Notes under the pieces: generated by a model
Seen by the model: only the letters and a program-made list of their open reading frames with translations
Database searches by the model: none
What the model was told of the DNA's origin: nothing
NCBI GenBank assembly: GCA_963788185.1
Contig: CAWBGE010000013.1
Span: 62,001-126,000 of the forward strand
Reading direction: 5' to 3'
Origin: CAIWHR01 sp963788185
GTDB lineage: Bacteria; Pseudomonadota; Gammaproteobacteria; Burkholderiales; Casimicrobiaceae
Length of the DNA stretch: 64,000 nucleotides
Shown: positions 38,190 to 47,752 of the stretch, one piece after another
Layout of the letters: each line of letters starts with the position of its first letter
Numbering within the stretch: position 1 is the stretch's first letter
Translations under genes and position numbers: made by a program

Positions 38190-38426
38190 ATGGCTCGAGT
38201 CTGTCAAGTGACCGGTAAGGCCCCGATGGTGGGCCACAATGTTTCGCACGCCAACAACAAGACGCGGCGCCGTTTCCTGCCCAATCTGCAGCGGCGCCGA
38301 TTCTGGCTCGAAACCGAAAACCGCTGGGTGAATCTGCGCCTGACCAACGCCGCCCTGCGCACGATCGACAAGAAGGGCCTCGACGTCGTGGTGGCCGAAA
38401 TGCGCGCCCGCGGCGAGCACGTCTAA
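38190..38426 (+). CDS. rpmB: Ribosomal protein L28
   Basis: 78 residues, full length: ARVCQVTGKAPMVGHNVSHA, then TRRRFLPNLQRRRFW and the ending LDVVVAEMRARGEHV. Part of the 50S subunit. AAGGAG lies at 38178-38183, spaced six bases from ATG 38190. First gene of the rpmB-rpmG operon. Confidence 0.98.
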   Translation: MARVCQVTGKAPMVGHNVSHANNKTRRRFLPNLQRRRFWLETENRWVNLRLTNAALRTIDKKGLDVVVAEMRARGEHV

Positions 38427-38444
38427 CGCTTCCAGGACAAGACC

Positions 38445-38600
38445 ATGCGCGAAAAGATCAAGCTCGAATCGACTGCCGGTACCGGGTATTTCTACACCAC
38501 GACGAAGAACAAGAAACTGATGCCGGAAAAGATGGAGATCAGGAAATTCGATCCCGTCGCCCGCAAGCACGTCGCGTTCAAGGAAACCAAGCTCAAGTAG
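38445..38600 (+). CDS. rpmG: Ribosomal protein L33
   Basis: 51 residues, too short to show in many gene scans but clearly real: MREKIKLESTAGTGYFYTTT, then KNKKLMPEKMEIRKFDP and the ending HVAFKETKLK. It is the zinc-free (C-minus) form because the four cysteines of the zinc ribbon are absent. It starts 18 bases after rpmB and is followed by a strong terminator. Confidence 0.97.
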   Translation: MREKIKLESTAGTGYFYTTTKNKKLMPEKMEIRKFDPVARKHVAFKETKLK

Positions 38601-38619
38601 CCCGAGTCTGCGTTCCATC

Positions 38620-38648
38620 AAAAAAGGCCCGCTGCTGCGGGCCTTTTT
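38620..38648 (+). terminator. Bidirectional terminator between rpmG and the desaturase gene
   Basis: GGCCCGC-TGCT-GCGGGCC stem (38626-38643) flanked by an A run on the left (38620-38625) and a T run on the right (38644-38648), so it can end transcripts from both converging genes. Confidence 0.93.
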
Positions 38649-38669
38649 CATGATGGCCAGACCAAGCGG

Positions 38670-39882
38670 TCAGGCGTAGCGGCGCAACTGCAGCGAGAAC
38701 TGCGCCAGCGACGGGATTCCCGACGCCTCCGCGCGCCGGCACCAGTCCTGCAGGCGCGCCAGCAGCTGCTCGCGCGATTCGGTCGAGCGTTCCCACAGGT
38801 GGTCGAGATCCTTGCGCATCGTGTAGATCGTCTGCAGCGCCTTGCTGCTCTCCATCGCCTTCGCCAGGGTGACGCGTTCGCGTTCCGGCAAGCGGCCGCG
38901 CTCTTCCGCCGACAGCCAGAGCTTCAGGCGGCGCAGGCTGGGAATGTCCCGCAGTTCGCTGCGGCCCAGGCGTTCCCGCAACGCGGTGAGTTCGAGCGCG
39001 CAGGCGGCGCGCAGGCTGCGCGCGTAGGCGGCGACGACGGTGTAGCGATGCTCGATCACCACCTGCAGCGTCGCGAGGTCGGGCACCGGCTTCGCCGTCG
39101 GCACGACGTGCAGCCTGGGCGCGACCTTGCGCACCTTGGCCAGGCGCAGTGTTTCGAGGGCGCGGATGTAACCCCAGCCGAGGTCGAGTTCGAACCAGCG
39201 CGACGAGAACTTGGCCGACGACCCAAAGGCGTGATGGTTGTTGTGCAGCTCCTCGCCGCCGATGAGAAGGCCCCAGGGCACGATGTTGGTGGACGCGTCG
39301 GCGGAGGCAAAATTGCGATAGCCCCAGTAATGGCCGACGCCGTTGATGATGCCCGCGGCATTGACCGGAATCCAGATCATCTGCACCGCCCAGATCGTCG
39401 CGCCGATCGGGCCGAACAAGGCGAGATCGATGGCGAGCATCAGACCGACGCCGTGCCACGAGTGTCGCGTGTAGACATTGCGCTCGACCCAGTCGTCGGG
39501 CGTGCCCCGGCCATACTTTCTCCAGCGTCGCCAGGTTCCTCGCCTCGGCGCGGTAGAGTTCCGACCCCTGCCAGAACACCGTCCCTAGCCCGCGCGTCTG
39601 GGGGCTGTGCGGGTCTTCGTCGGTCTCGACCTTGGCGTGATGCTTGCGATGGATCGCCGTCCATTCCCGGGTGACGATCCCGGTGGTGAGCCACAGCCAG
39701 AAGCGGAAGAAGTGGCTGACCGGGGACGCGAGGTCCAGCGCGCGGTGCGCCGAGTGCCGATGCAGGTAGATGGTCACCCCGGCGATCGTGATGTGCGTCA
39801 GGGTGAGCGCGACCACCACATGACCCCACCAGGGCAGCGGCAGGAGACCGTGGGAAAGCAGCGACAGAGCGTCAATCGGCAT
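38670..39882 (-). pseudogene. Acyl-CoA / fatty acid desaturase, one extra base at about 39517-39519
   Basis: Membrane delta-9-type desaturase with the three histidine boxes HRHSAHRA, HRKHHAK and HNNHHAFG and paired hydrophobic segments. The frame changes once: the first part runs to LEK, then the rest continues in another frame as YGRGTPDDWVERNVYTRHSW. Removing one A from the AAA run (plus-strand TTT at 39517-39519) gives one continuous 403-residue protein. As read, the first frame loses the third histidine box, so no enzyme would form. Everything else (start ATG 39882, C-terminal coiled region) is sound, so a sequencing error or very recent mutation is likely. Confidence 0.88.
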
Positions 39883-39927
39883 GGAGGCGGCCGGCGCGTC
39901 GGGCCAGCGGTGCGGTGGGGATTGTGA

Positions 39928-41241
39928 TTATACCTGCCGACCCGCAGGCAACGGGGCCGGGCCGCCGGTGCCCGCCGGGAGCGGCAGGTCGCCGAGGATG
40001 CGCACCTCGTGTTGCGGGAAGGGAATGCTGATCCCGTGCGTCTTGAACGCCCGCCAGACCGCGAGATTGATCGCACTCTTGAGATTGCCCTGTCCGTTCT
40101 CAGGATCGTTGATCCAGAAGCCGAGTTCGAGGTTGATGCCGCTTTCGGCGAACTGGACCAGAAAGGCGATCGGCGGATTCGGCGCCTTCAGCACGCGCGG
40201 CTCCGCCTGCGCGGCCTCGACCAGCAGCGCCAGCGCCAGCTCGACATCGCTGTCGTAGCTCACCTGGATCGGCAGGCCGATGCGGATCTCGCGCGTCGAA
40301 TACGAGTGGTTGAGCACCGTCGTGGTGACCAGCGTCTCGTTGGGCACCACCGCTTCCACGCCGTCGAGGCTGCGCACGACGACGTAGCGCGCGGTGACCT
40401 TGGACACGGCGCCGAAACGATTGTCGACGGTGATCATGTCGCCAAGGCGGACGGAACGATCGAGGAGGATCGTGAAGCCCGCGATGTAGTTGCTGGCGAG
40501 TTTCTGCAGGCCGAGTCCGATTCCCACCCCCAGCGCGCCGCCGAACACCGACAGCAGCGTGAGGTCGAAGCCGATCGCCTGCAGCGCGAACAGGACGGCA
40601 ACGATGAGCAGGATCGCACGGACCGCCTTGGCGGCGACGGCGCGCAGGCTGGAATCGAGCTGCCCGGCGCCCATCAGCCGCGTCTCGAGTGTGCTCGATA
40701 TCCACAGCGCCAGCGACAGCGACAGCATGACCACCAGCGCGGCCCTGCCGATCGAGAGCAGGTTGACGTGCGATTTGCCGATCGGGACGGAGATGGCTTC
40801 CAGCTCGTCGGCGATTTCCGGCAGCACGCCGATGAAATAGAGGACGACGAGCCCCCAGACGGTGAACGAGATCGCGCGTTCCGACGTCCCGAGCCACGAG
40901 GCTTGGCTGAAAACCCCGCGCAGCGCATAGACCAGCATCCGGATGACCGCGAGGGCGACCACCAGCGGCAGCGCCAGCGACAGGAAGAACGTGGGCCGGA
41001 AGCGATGGAACACGACGTTTGCGACGATCAGCAGCACCAGTGCCATCACCGGGAACAGCAGGCGGTTGACACCGCCCACGCCGACCCTGACCACGCCGAT
41101 CTTGGCCGCAGTGCGCAGCCGCACGCGGCGATCGATCAGCCAGGCGATGCCGAGGCAGCCCACCACCAGCGCGAGCTCGACCCAGCCCGCCGGCGTGGAC
41201 AGCGCGTGTTCGACGCGGTCGAAGTTGATCGACGAAACCAT
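39928..41241 (-). CDS. MscS-family mechanosensitive ion channel
   Basis: 437 residues with about six N-terminal membrane segments, longer than E. coli MscS. The pore helix and start of the beta domain read SVFGGALGVGIGLGLQKLAS followed by NYIAGFTILLDRSVRLGDMI, the MscS signature with its Gly/Ala packing pattern. The C-terminal cytoplasmic part (ISIPFPQHEVRIL) is also typical. Opens under membrane tension during osmotic downshock. ATG 41241 gives a short soluble lead before the first helix. Confidence 0.93.
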   Translation of the reverse strand: MVSSINFDRVEHALSTPAGWVELALVVGCLGIAWLIDRRVRLRTAAKIGVVRVGVGGVNRLLFPVMALVLLIVANVVFHRFRPTFFLSLALPLVVALAVIRMLVYALRGVFSQASWLGTSERAISFTVWGLVVLYFIGVLPEIADELEAISVPIGKSHVNLLSIGRAALVVMLSLSLALWISSTLETRLMGAGQLDSSLRAVAAKAVRAILLIVAVLFALQAIGFDLTLLSVFGGALGVGIGLGLQKLASNYIAGFTILLDRSVRLGDMITVDNRFGAVSKVTARYVVVRSLDGVEAVVPNETLVTTTVLNHSYSTREIRIGLPIQVSYDSDVELALALLVEAAQAEPRVLKAPNPPIAFLVQFAESGINLELGFWINDPENGQGNLKSAINLAVWRAFKTHGISIPFPQHEVRILGDLPLPAGTGGPAPLPAGRQV

Positions 41242-41297
41242 GGCCGAATTCTACAAGACGGCTGCTGCCGCCGCGGTGGCGATCAGCGCCGATCCGC

Positions 41298-42554
41298 TCA
41301 ACTCTGCCGCTCGAGGATGGCGGCGAAGAACCCGTCGCAGCCGTGGCAGTGCGGCAGGAGCTTCAGCGTCGGCCCGGTGTCGAGAGCGATGCCGGCATGC
41401 GCGAGCGCGGCGGCCGCGTCGCCTGCCAGGAATTGCGGATGCGCCGCCAGAAATGCGTCGACGATGGCTTCGTTCTCTTCGGGCAGGATGCTGCAGGTCG
41501 CGTAGACGAGCCTGCCGCCGGGCTTGACCAGCGCTGCCGCGGCGGCAACGATGGCCGTCTGCTTGGTCGCGAGTTCGTCGATCGCAGACTCGGCCTGGCG
41601 CCACTTGAGATCGGGATTGCGGCGCAGCGTGCCGAAGCCGGTGCAGGGCGCATCGACCAGCACGCGGTCGATCTTGCCGGCGAGACGCTTGACGCGCGCA
41701 TCGCGCTCGTGGGCGATGAGCTGCGGATGCACGTTGGACAGGCCGGACCGCGCGAGCCTCGGCTTCAGATGGGCGAGCCGCTTTTCGACGACGTCGAACG
41801 CGTACAGCCGTCCCTGCGAGCGCATCAACGCGCCGAGGTGCAGCGTCTTGCCGCCCGCACCGGCACAGAAGTCGACGACCATGTCGTTCCGTCTGGGCGC
41901 CACCAGCCAGCCGATCAGCTGGCTGCCTTCGTCCTGGACTTCGAGCGAGCCGTCGACCAGCAAGGGGTGGCGAGCGAGCGACGGCCGTCCGGCGACGCGC
42001 AAGCCCAGCGGCGAGTACGGCGTCGGCTCCGCGGCAATGCCGCTTTGCGCGAGCGCAGCGCGGGCCGCGTCGCGCGTCGTCTTCAGCGGATTCACACGGA
42101 GGTCGAGCGGTGCCGGGAAGAGCAGCGCCCGGGTGAGCGCCGCGCGTTCGTCGTCACCGTACGCGGCACCCAGCCGCGCCCACAGCCAGTCCGGGAGTTC
42201 GGCGTCGATCGCCGGTTCGAGCGGGGCGTCGCCGCGGGCCTTGAACTCGCGCAGCCACTTGACATCGGTTTCGCGCACGACGCCTTCCAGTTCACGCACG
42301 TTGCGGTGCAGGGCGCGCACGAGCGTCGCCAGCGCGAGCTTTGACGGCTGCGTGGTTTCGGCGAGCGCTTCGATCGAGCGGCGTCGGCGCAGGTACGCGA
42401 ATATGCCCTCGCTGATCAGCGCGCGGTCGGCGCGTCCGATCTCGGAGTGACGACGGAAATAGTGATGGAGCAGGCTGTCGGCCGGGGCCGCCAACGGGCG
42501 GATCTCGGCGATGGCGGCAGCGAGGCCCGCAATCTGGTTCGCGCGCAAGGTCAT
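41298..42554 (-). CDS. RsmB/NOP-type RNA m5C methyltransferase
   Basis: 418-residue SAM-dependent cytosine methyltransferase. SAM site VVDFCAGAGGKTLHLGALM, motif IV VDAPCTGFGTLRRNPDLKW with the product-release cysteine, and motif VI VYATCSILPEENEAIVDAF with the nucleophilic cysteine. An N-terminal RNA-binding region of about 130 residues lacks a clear NusB-like motif, so it may be an RsmB variant and not the orthologue. Its ATG overlaps the upstream DUF3108 stop (ATGA). Confidence 0.88.
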   Translation of the reverse strand: MTLRANQIAGLAAAIAEIRPLAAPADSLLHHYFRRHSEIGRADRALISEGIFAYLRRRRSIEALAETTQPSKLALATLVRALHRNVRELEGVVRETDVKWLREFKARGDAPLEPAIDAELPDWLWARLGAAYGDDERAALTRALLFPAPLDLRVNPLKTTRDAARAALAQSGIAAEPTPYSPLGLRVAGRPSLARHPLLVDGSLEVQDEGSQLIGWLVAPRRNDMVVDFCAGAGGKTLHLGALMRSQGRLYAFDVVEKRLAHLKPRLARSGLSNVHPQLIAHERDARVKRLAGKIDRVLVDAPCTGFGTLRRNPDLKWRQAESAIDELATKQTAIVAAAAALVKPGGRLVYATCSILPEENEAIVDAFLAAHPQFLAGDAAAALAHAGIALDTGPTLKLLPHCHGCDGFFAAILERQS

Positions 42555-43624
42555 TGTTGGGCTACTTTCTCATCGACGCGGATCGACTCGAGCAGGGCTT
42601 CCAGCGTGCCGCGATCGGTGTTGGACACGCGCATCTTGATCGGGATGTAGTTGAGCGACGGCGCCAGCCACACCAGCGCCTCGGTCTTGCCGTCTTCGCT
42701 GCGCCGGTGCCAGCGCTCGGTCTCGATCTCGCCTTGCGCCCAGGCGATCCGGTCGCTGCCTTCGCGGCTGAACTGGTAACGCAGGACGCGGCGAGTCGTG
42801 GCGACGGCAAAGCCGAACCTGCCGTCGGTCGGCGGCGAGAAGTAGAACTGCCACATCAGCGTCAACGGGTCGAAGGTAGGGAGGTCGAGCGCCTCGGCCT
42901 TCTGCTCGTGCAGCGTCACGATGCCGGTTTCCCAGTCGAACAGCGCGGTCTCGCGGCGCTCGCGACTGCCGCGCTCGACGCTGAACTCGAGCGGCTGCAA
43001 TCCGCTCGGCGTGATCGCGCCCCGACTCTCGATCCTGCCCTGGCCGCGCAGCAGCAGCGCGGCGAGACCGCGCGCCTCGCCGACGGTGGCAATGCGATAT
43101 TGACTGTCGGCGTGCTCGAAGCGGTACGTGGCCTCGCCGATCATGAAGCCCTGCGTGCCGAAGAATATCGTGTACACGAGATCGACGCGCGGCGGCAGTG
43201 TCTGGTCGAGCGTCGACGCGGGGGGCTCCGCGGCCTCGGTCGTCGCGAGCTCCGGCGGTGTTGGCGGAAGTTCCGGCCCGGTCGCAATGGCCTCGGCCGT
43301 GGGCTCGAACGTTTCCGGCTCGGGTGCCGCGGCGACCTCGGGCGCGGCGACTGGCGCGGGGGCGCGAACCGGACGCTTGGGGCGCGTCTTGTGGGTCGCG
43401 CGGCTGGCCGCCTGGGTGGCTGCGGGCTTGGGGGGCGGCGGCATCTCGGTGATCGATGCCTGCAACGGCGTTGCGTCCACCTCGGCGGGCAGGCGTGCCG
43501 GCCACAGCGAAAACGCAAGATGCACGGCCAGCGACAGGACCAGCGCCGCCGCCAAGCCCGGTCGCACGCGGTTGCCGCGTGGGCGAGCGAAGAGGGCGTT
43601 ACCGATGGTGATGGCAGCGTTCAC
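42551..43624 (-). CDS. DUF3108 membrane-anchored periplasmic protein
   Basis: 357 residues. One N-terminal membrane anchor (GLAAALVLSLAVHLAFSLW), a Pro/Ala/Lys-rich linker of about 90 residues, then the DUF3108 domain beginning LPPRVDLVYTIFFGTQGFMI and including MWQFYFSPP and the C-terminal TLEALLESIRV. DUF3108 proteins are predicted outer-envelope proteins of unknown function, and usually follow purN in betaproteobacteria as here. The start is set at GTG 43624 because it is the last start before the anchor; an ATG at 43711 would overlap purN by 44 bases. Confidence 0.82.
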   Translation of the reverse strand: MNAAITIGNALFARPRGNRVRPGLAAALVLSLAVHLAFSLWPARLPAEVDATPLQASITEMPPPPKPAATQAASRATHKTRPKRPVRAPAPVAAPEVAAAPEPETFEPTAEAIATGPELPPTPPELATTEAAEPPASTLDQTLPPRVDLVYTIFFGTQGFMIGEATYRFEHADSQYRIATVGEARGLAALLLRGQGRIESRGAITPSGLQPLEFSVERGSRERRETALFDWETGIVTLHEQKAEALDLPTFDPLTLMWQFYFSPPTDGRFGFAVATTRRVLRYQFSREGSDRIAWAQGEIETERWHRRSEDGKTEALVWLAPSLNYIPIKMRVSNTDRGTLEALLESIRVDEKVAQQ

Positions 43625-43667
43625 GGGGATTGGAGTCGCGGCACGGGGGCGCGTTCCCTGCTGCGAA

Positions 43668-44318
43668 CTACGCCGCAGGAACGAACAGGGTGTTGCCGCC
43701 AATGCGCTCACCCTTGACGCGCACCCGTCGCCCTTCGATGACGAGCCGGTGCTCGCAAAACGCCCGGACCGCGGCCGGCAGCAGCCGATGCTCCGCTTCC
43801 AGCACGCGGGCGGCCAGCGTGGCCTCGGTGTCGTCCGGCAGGACCGGCACCGCCGCCTGCCCGACGATCGGTCCGTGGTCCAGGTCCGACGTCACGAAGT
43901 GGACCGTGCAGCCGTGCACGCGCACACCGTCGTCCAGCGCGCGCCTATGGGTGTGCAGACCCGGGTAGGCCGGCAGCAGCGACGGATGAATGTTGAGCAT
44001 CCGTCCCTCGAAGCGGCGCACCAGCGCGGGCCCGAGGATGCGCATGAATCCCGCCAGCACGACGAGATCGGGCCGGCTGGCGTCGATGGCCTGCATCATC
44101 GCCGCGTCGAAGCGTTCGCGGCTCGCGTGTGTGCGATGGTCGACGATCGCGATCGTCGCCCCGTGGGCGAGCGCGACCGCGAGACCCGCCGCATCGGGCT
44201 TGTTGCTGATGACGGTGCGCACGTTGCCGTGCAGCGCCTCAGCCGTTTCGGCGGCGACGAGCGACGCCAGGTTCGAGCCGCGTCCCGAGATCAGCACGGT
44301 GATGCGCGGCAGCGGCAT
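43668..44318 (-). CDS. purN: Phosphoribosylglycinamide formyltransferase
   Basis: GAR transformylase of purine synthesis, 216 residues, using 10-formyltetrahydrofolate. The N-terminus ITVLISGRGSNLASLVAA, the formyl-folate site LAGFMRIL, and the catalytic stretch NIHPSLLPAYPGLHTH with VHGCTVHFVTSDLDHGPIV are complete, including catalytic Asn, His and Asp. It lies 46 bases downstream of purM, so the order is purM-purN-DUF3108-rsmB-like. Confidence 0.97.
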   Translation of the reverse strand: MPLPRITVLISGRGSNLASLVAAETAEALHGNVRTVISNKPDAAGLAVALAHGATIAIVDHRTHASRERFDAAMMQAIDASRPDLVVLAGFMRILGPALVRRFEGRMLNIHPSLLPAYPGLHTHRRALDDGVRVHGCTVHFVTSDLDHGPIVGQAAVPVLPDDTEATLAARVLEAEHRLLPAAVRAFCEHRLVIEGRRVRVKGERIGGNTLFVPAA

Positions 44319-44364
44319 GGACGTGTTCGCGCTTCTTCGCCGGACCGGGTCGGGTGCGCCCCCG

Positions 44365-45429
<1,065 letters not shown>

Positions 45430-45701
45430 CGTCGGAGGATGCGACCCAAGCGGGCCTGGCCGGAGAGCGCCCCGAAAAGCCGAAACGCGAGGCGCGGGAT
45501 TGAGCAATTGCCGAGCGACGAGTTACAGTGCGCCGCTCTCCAGTCGATTTTACCGGAAATGCAGCAGCCCAGACCGATCGTCCCCGAACCGGCGTTCAAT
45601 CCCGATCCGCGTGTGCCGGGGTGCTTGCTCGCGCGCGCGTTCGCCTCACGCCGATGCCCGGGCGGCGGCCGCGGGGCGCCCCCGATCCGGCGCGAGCGGT
45701 G

Positions 45702-46397
45702 ATGGAACAGCTGACGCTTGCGCTGATCGCGCCCGATCCGCCCAGCTTCGACAACTTCGTCGTCGGGCACAACGCGGAAGTGCTGGCCGCGTTGCGCGCG
45801 CTGGCGGGCGGGCAAGCGGGGGAGACCGGACTGCTGGTCTGGGGCGCGCCTGGAACCGGGAAGACGCATCTGTTGCGGGCGACGGTCGCCGCGGCGCGTG
45901 CGCGCGGTGCCGCGGCCATGCTGTTCGACGCGCCTGGAGCGCTCGTCGCCGCGGACGCCGACCGGGTCGGCCGCAATGCGCTCGTCGCGATCGATGCCGT
46001 CGACAGCGCCGGCGCCGAGGCCCAGGCGCGGCTGTTCACGCTGTTCAACGTGCTCCGGGCCGCCGGTGGGCGTCTGATCGCGGCCAGCGAAGCGCCGCTG
46101 GCCCGGCTGCCGCTGCGCGAAGATCTGCGCACCCGGATGGGTTGGGGGCAGGTGTTCGAGATCCAGCCGCTCGCCGACGCCGACAAGCCGGCGGCGCTGG
46201 TCGCCTGGGCCAGGCAGCGCGGGTTCGGGTTGGCGGACGACGTGATTCGCCATCTGCTCGTGCATGGCCGGCGGGACATGACCACGTTGCTGGCGACGCT
46301 GGAGGCGCTCGATCGGCACTCGCTGGCCACCAAGCGCCCGATCACGGTGGCGCTGCTTCGCGGCTGGCTGCAGCGCGAAATGCCACTGCCGCACTGA
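45702..46397 (+). CDS. hda: DnaA regulatory inactivator Hda
   Basis: AAA+ protein that, with the sliding clamp, drives ATP hydrolysis on DnaA to stop over-initiation. 231 residues. The N-terminal clamp-binding motif QLTLAL is in the first seven residues, followed by PPSFDNFVVGHNAEVLAALR. Walker A is WGAPGTGKTHLLRA; sensor and lid regions include LFTLFNVLRAAGGRLIAASE. The short C-terminal domain IV of DnaA is absent, as expected for Hda. A 47-codon frame at 45559-45702 ends on the hda ATG but is not convincing as a gene. Confidence 0.93.
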   Translation: MEQLTLALIAPDPPSFDNFVVGHNAEVLAALRALAGGQAGETGLLVWGAPGTGKTHLLRATVAAARARGAAAMLFDAPGALVAADADRVGRNALVAIDAVDSAGAEAQARLFTLFNVLRAAGGRLIAASEAPLARLPLREDLRTRMGWGQVFEIQPLADADKPAALVAWARQRGFGLADDVIRHLLVHGRRDMTTLLATLEALDRHSLATKRPITVALLRGWLQREMPLPH

Positions 46398-46433
46398 AAA
46401 GCCGCCTGTCGCGACTCCTGAGGACAGAAAAGT

Positions 46434-46447
46434 TTGCGCCAGATCAA
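46434..46447. promoter_or_regulatory. FNR/CRP-type half-conserved site TTGCGCCAGATCAA
   Basis: Matches the FNR consensus TTGAT-N4-ATCAA at eight of ten positions, with a perfect right half. It lies about 140 bases before the Ala/Lys-rich gene start. An FNR-family activator at this place would put a start site near 46482. No clear -10 is seen, so this is a candidate only. Confidence 0.35.
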
Positions 46448-46575
46448 GGTTTTGGCGATTCATCGACGGCGGAACGTAAGCAAACGTGTCAACCGCGTCT
46501 CCCGGGGACGCGTTATTGGCGGCGACACCCGTTGCACCGTGTCATCCACCCACATTGAGAACCAAGGAAAATACG

Positions 46576-47033
46576 ATGAGCAAGCTCCTGACGGCCCTGA
46601 TTGCTGGCGCTTTCGCCATGACTGCCTACGCGCAAGCCCCGGCCCCGGCCAAGTCGGCTGCCCCGGCGCCCGCCGCTGCCGCCGCTCCGGCTCCCGCCGC
46701 GGCTGCTGCCCCCGCCCCGGCCGCGAAGGCGCCCGAAGCGGCGAAGGCATCCGCCGACAAGGCCGCCGCCGACAAGAAGGCCGCGTCCGACAAGAAGGCC
46801 GCCGACAAGAAGGCTGCTGCCGACAAGAAGGCCGCCGACAAGAAGGCTGCTGCTGACAAGAAGGCCGCCGACAAGAAGGCCGCCGCCGACAAGATGGCTG
46901 CTGACAAGAAGGCCGCCGCCGACAAGAAGGCTGCTGGTGCGGCCAAGCCGGCCGCCGCCGCGGCCCCCGCTGCTGCTCTCCGGCTGCTGCCGCGGCCCCG
47001 GCTGCGAAGCCTGCTGAAGCGCCGAAGAAGTAA
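46576..47033 (+). pseudogene. Exported Ala/Lys-rich repeat protein, one base missing at about 46977
   Basis: Signal peptide MSKLLTALIAGAFAMTAYAQ precedes an Ala/Pro stretch and then about ten tandem copies of DKKAA / DKKAAA (residues 55-120), a highly basic helical region of the histone-H1-like type. At 46976-46980 the frame slips: the frame read continues as LRLLPRPRLRSLLKRRR past the natural end, while adding one base restores PAAAAAPAAKPAEAPKK and TAA at 47031-47033, matching the upstream composition. The 152-residue corrected product is the better call. The slip lies in a GCT repeat prone to polymerase slippage. Function unknown; an envelope or polymer-binding role is possible. Confidence 0.72.
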
Positions 47034-47053
47034 GCAACCGACCTTCGAACATC

Positions 47054-47095
47054 GCGCCAGCGGCGGGGAAACCCGGCGTTGGCGCTTTGTTTTTG
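47054..47095 (+). terminator. Rho-independent terminator after the Ala/Lys-rich gene
   Basis: Outer stem GCGCCAGCG / CGTTGGCGC (one G-T pair) around an inner CGGG-GAAA-CCCG, then TTTGTTTTT (47086-47094 region). It starts 21 bases after the restored stop TAA, supporting the corrected reading frame. Confidence 0.75.
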
Positions 47096-47171
47096 TGGGG
47101 CCGGTCCCGGTGGCAGCGCCTTCGACCGCAGGGCAAGTGCTACAGTGTCGCCCCGCATCGGCCCAGACATC

Positions 47172-47634
47172 ATGCGCGAACTCGCACTGCCCCGCCCGGT
47201 TGCCACGGTAGCCACCGTGGTCGTACGCGACAACGATTTCCTGCTCGTCGAGGAAACAACGCGCGTCGGCGTGCGCCTGAACCAGCCCGCGGGCCACGTC
47301 GAGGCAGGGGAGTCGCTGGTCGACGCCGCGGTGCGCGAGACGCTGGAAGAGACCGGCTACCGTGTGCGGCCGACGGCGCTGATCGGCATCTACCGTTGGC
47401 AGGCGCCGTTGACGGGGGCGACATACATCCGCTTTGCGTTTGCGGCGGACGTCGTCGCGCACGAGCCGCTGCTCCCCCTCGACGAAGGCATCCTGCGGGT
47501 GCTCTGGCTCACATACGACGAGGCGGTGACGGAAAGAGCAACGCCATCGCAGCCCGCTGGTCCTGCGCTGCATCGACGACTTCCGGTCCGGACGCCGCCA
47601 CCCCCTCGATCTCATCGCCGAGGTAGGCGCGTGA
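47172..47634 (+). pseudogene. nudJ: Nudix hydrolase NudJ-like, one extra base at about 47533-47535
   Basis: Nudix phosphohydrolase with box GHVEAGESLVDAAVRETLEE ending TGY. In E. coli nudJ sits directly before mnmA, as here. The reading frame is normal to TYDEAVTE, then an extra A in GGAAAG shifts it. Dropping one A gives EQRHRSPLVLRCIDDFRSGR and RHPLDLIAEVGA, the normal C-terminus, with stop TGA at 47632-47634 (153 residues). As read, translation would continue through the repeat into mnmA. The restored TGA is also the first triplet of the second 73-nt structured repeat. Confidence 0.88.
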
Positions 47635-47704
47635 GCTACCCGGCGAGGGGCCCTGGCCGCAGGCTGGGGATCGACGGCAAGGCGAACGCGCCAGGAAGGC
47701 CGAC
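47632..47704 (+). repeat. 73-nt structured repeat, copy B, starting at the nudJ stop codon
   Basis: Aligns without gaps to copy A (27137 to 27065, minus strand), 57 of 73 bases identical. The stem CCCTGGCC-GCA-GGCTGGGG (47651-47669) differs from copy A at six positions but all eight base pairs remain, two by complete swaps (C-G for G-C and G-C for C-G) and two as G-U pairs. It occupies the start of the 118-base gap before mnmA, so it would be transcribed with nudJ. Confidence 0.8.
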
Positions 47705-47752
47705 AGCGCGGTCGGTGCGGAGGTCGGCACGGGATCGGAGGCCTTCGCCTTG

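Noticed and set aside
45559..45702. 47-codon frame upstream of hda that ends on the hda ATG
   Set aside because: The TGATG overlap looks like coupling, but the product (MQQPRPIVPEPAF start) resembles no family, has no ribosome binding site, and such frames arise often in this GC-rich DNA.
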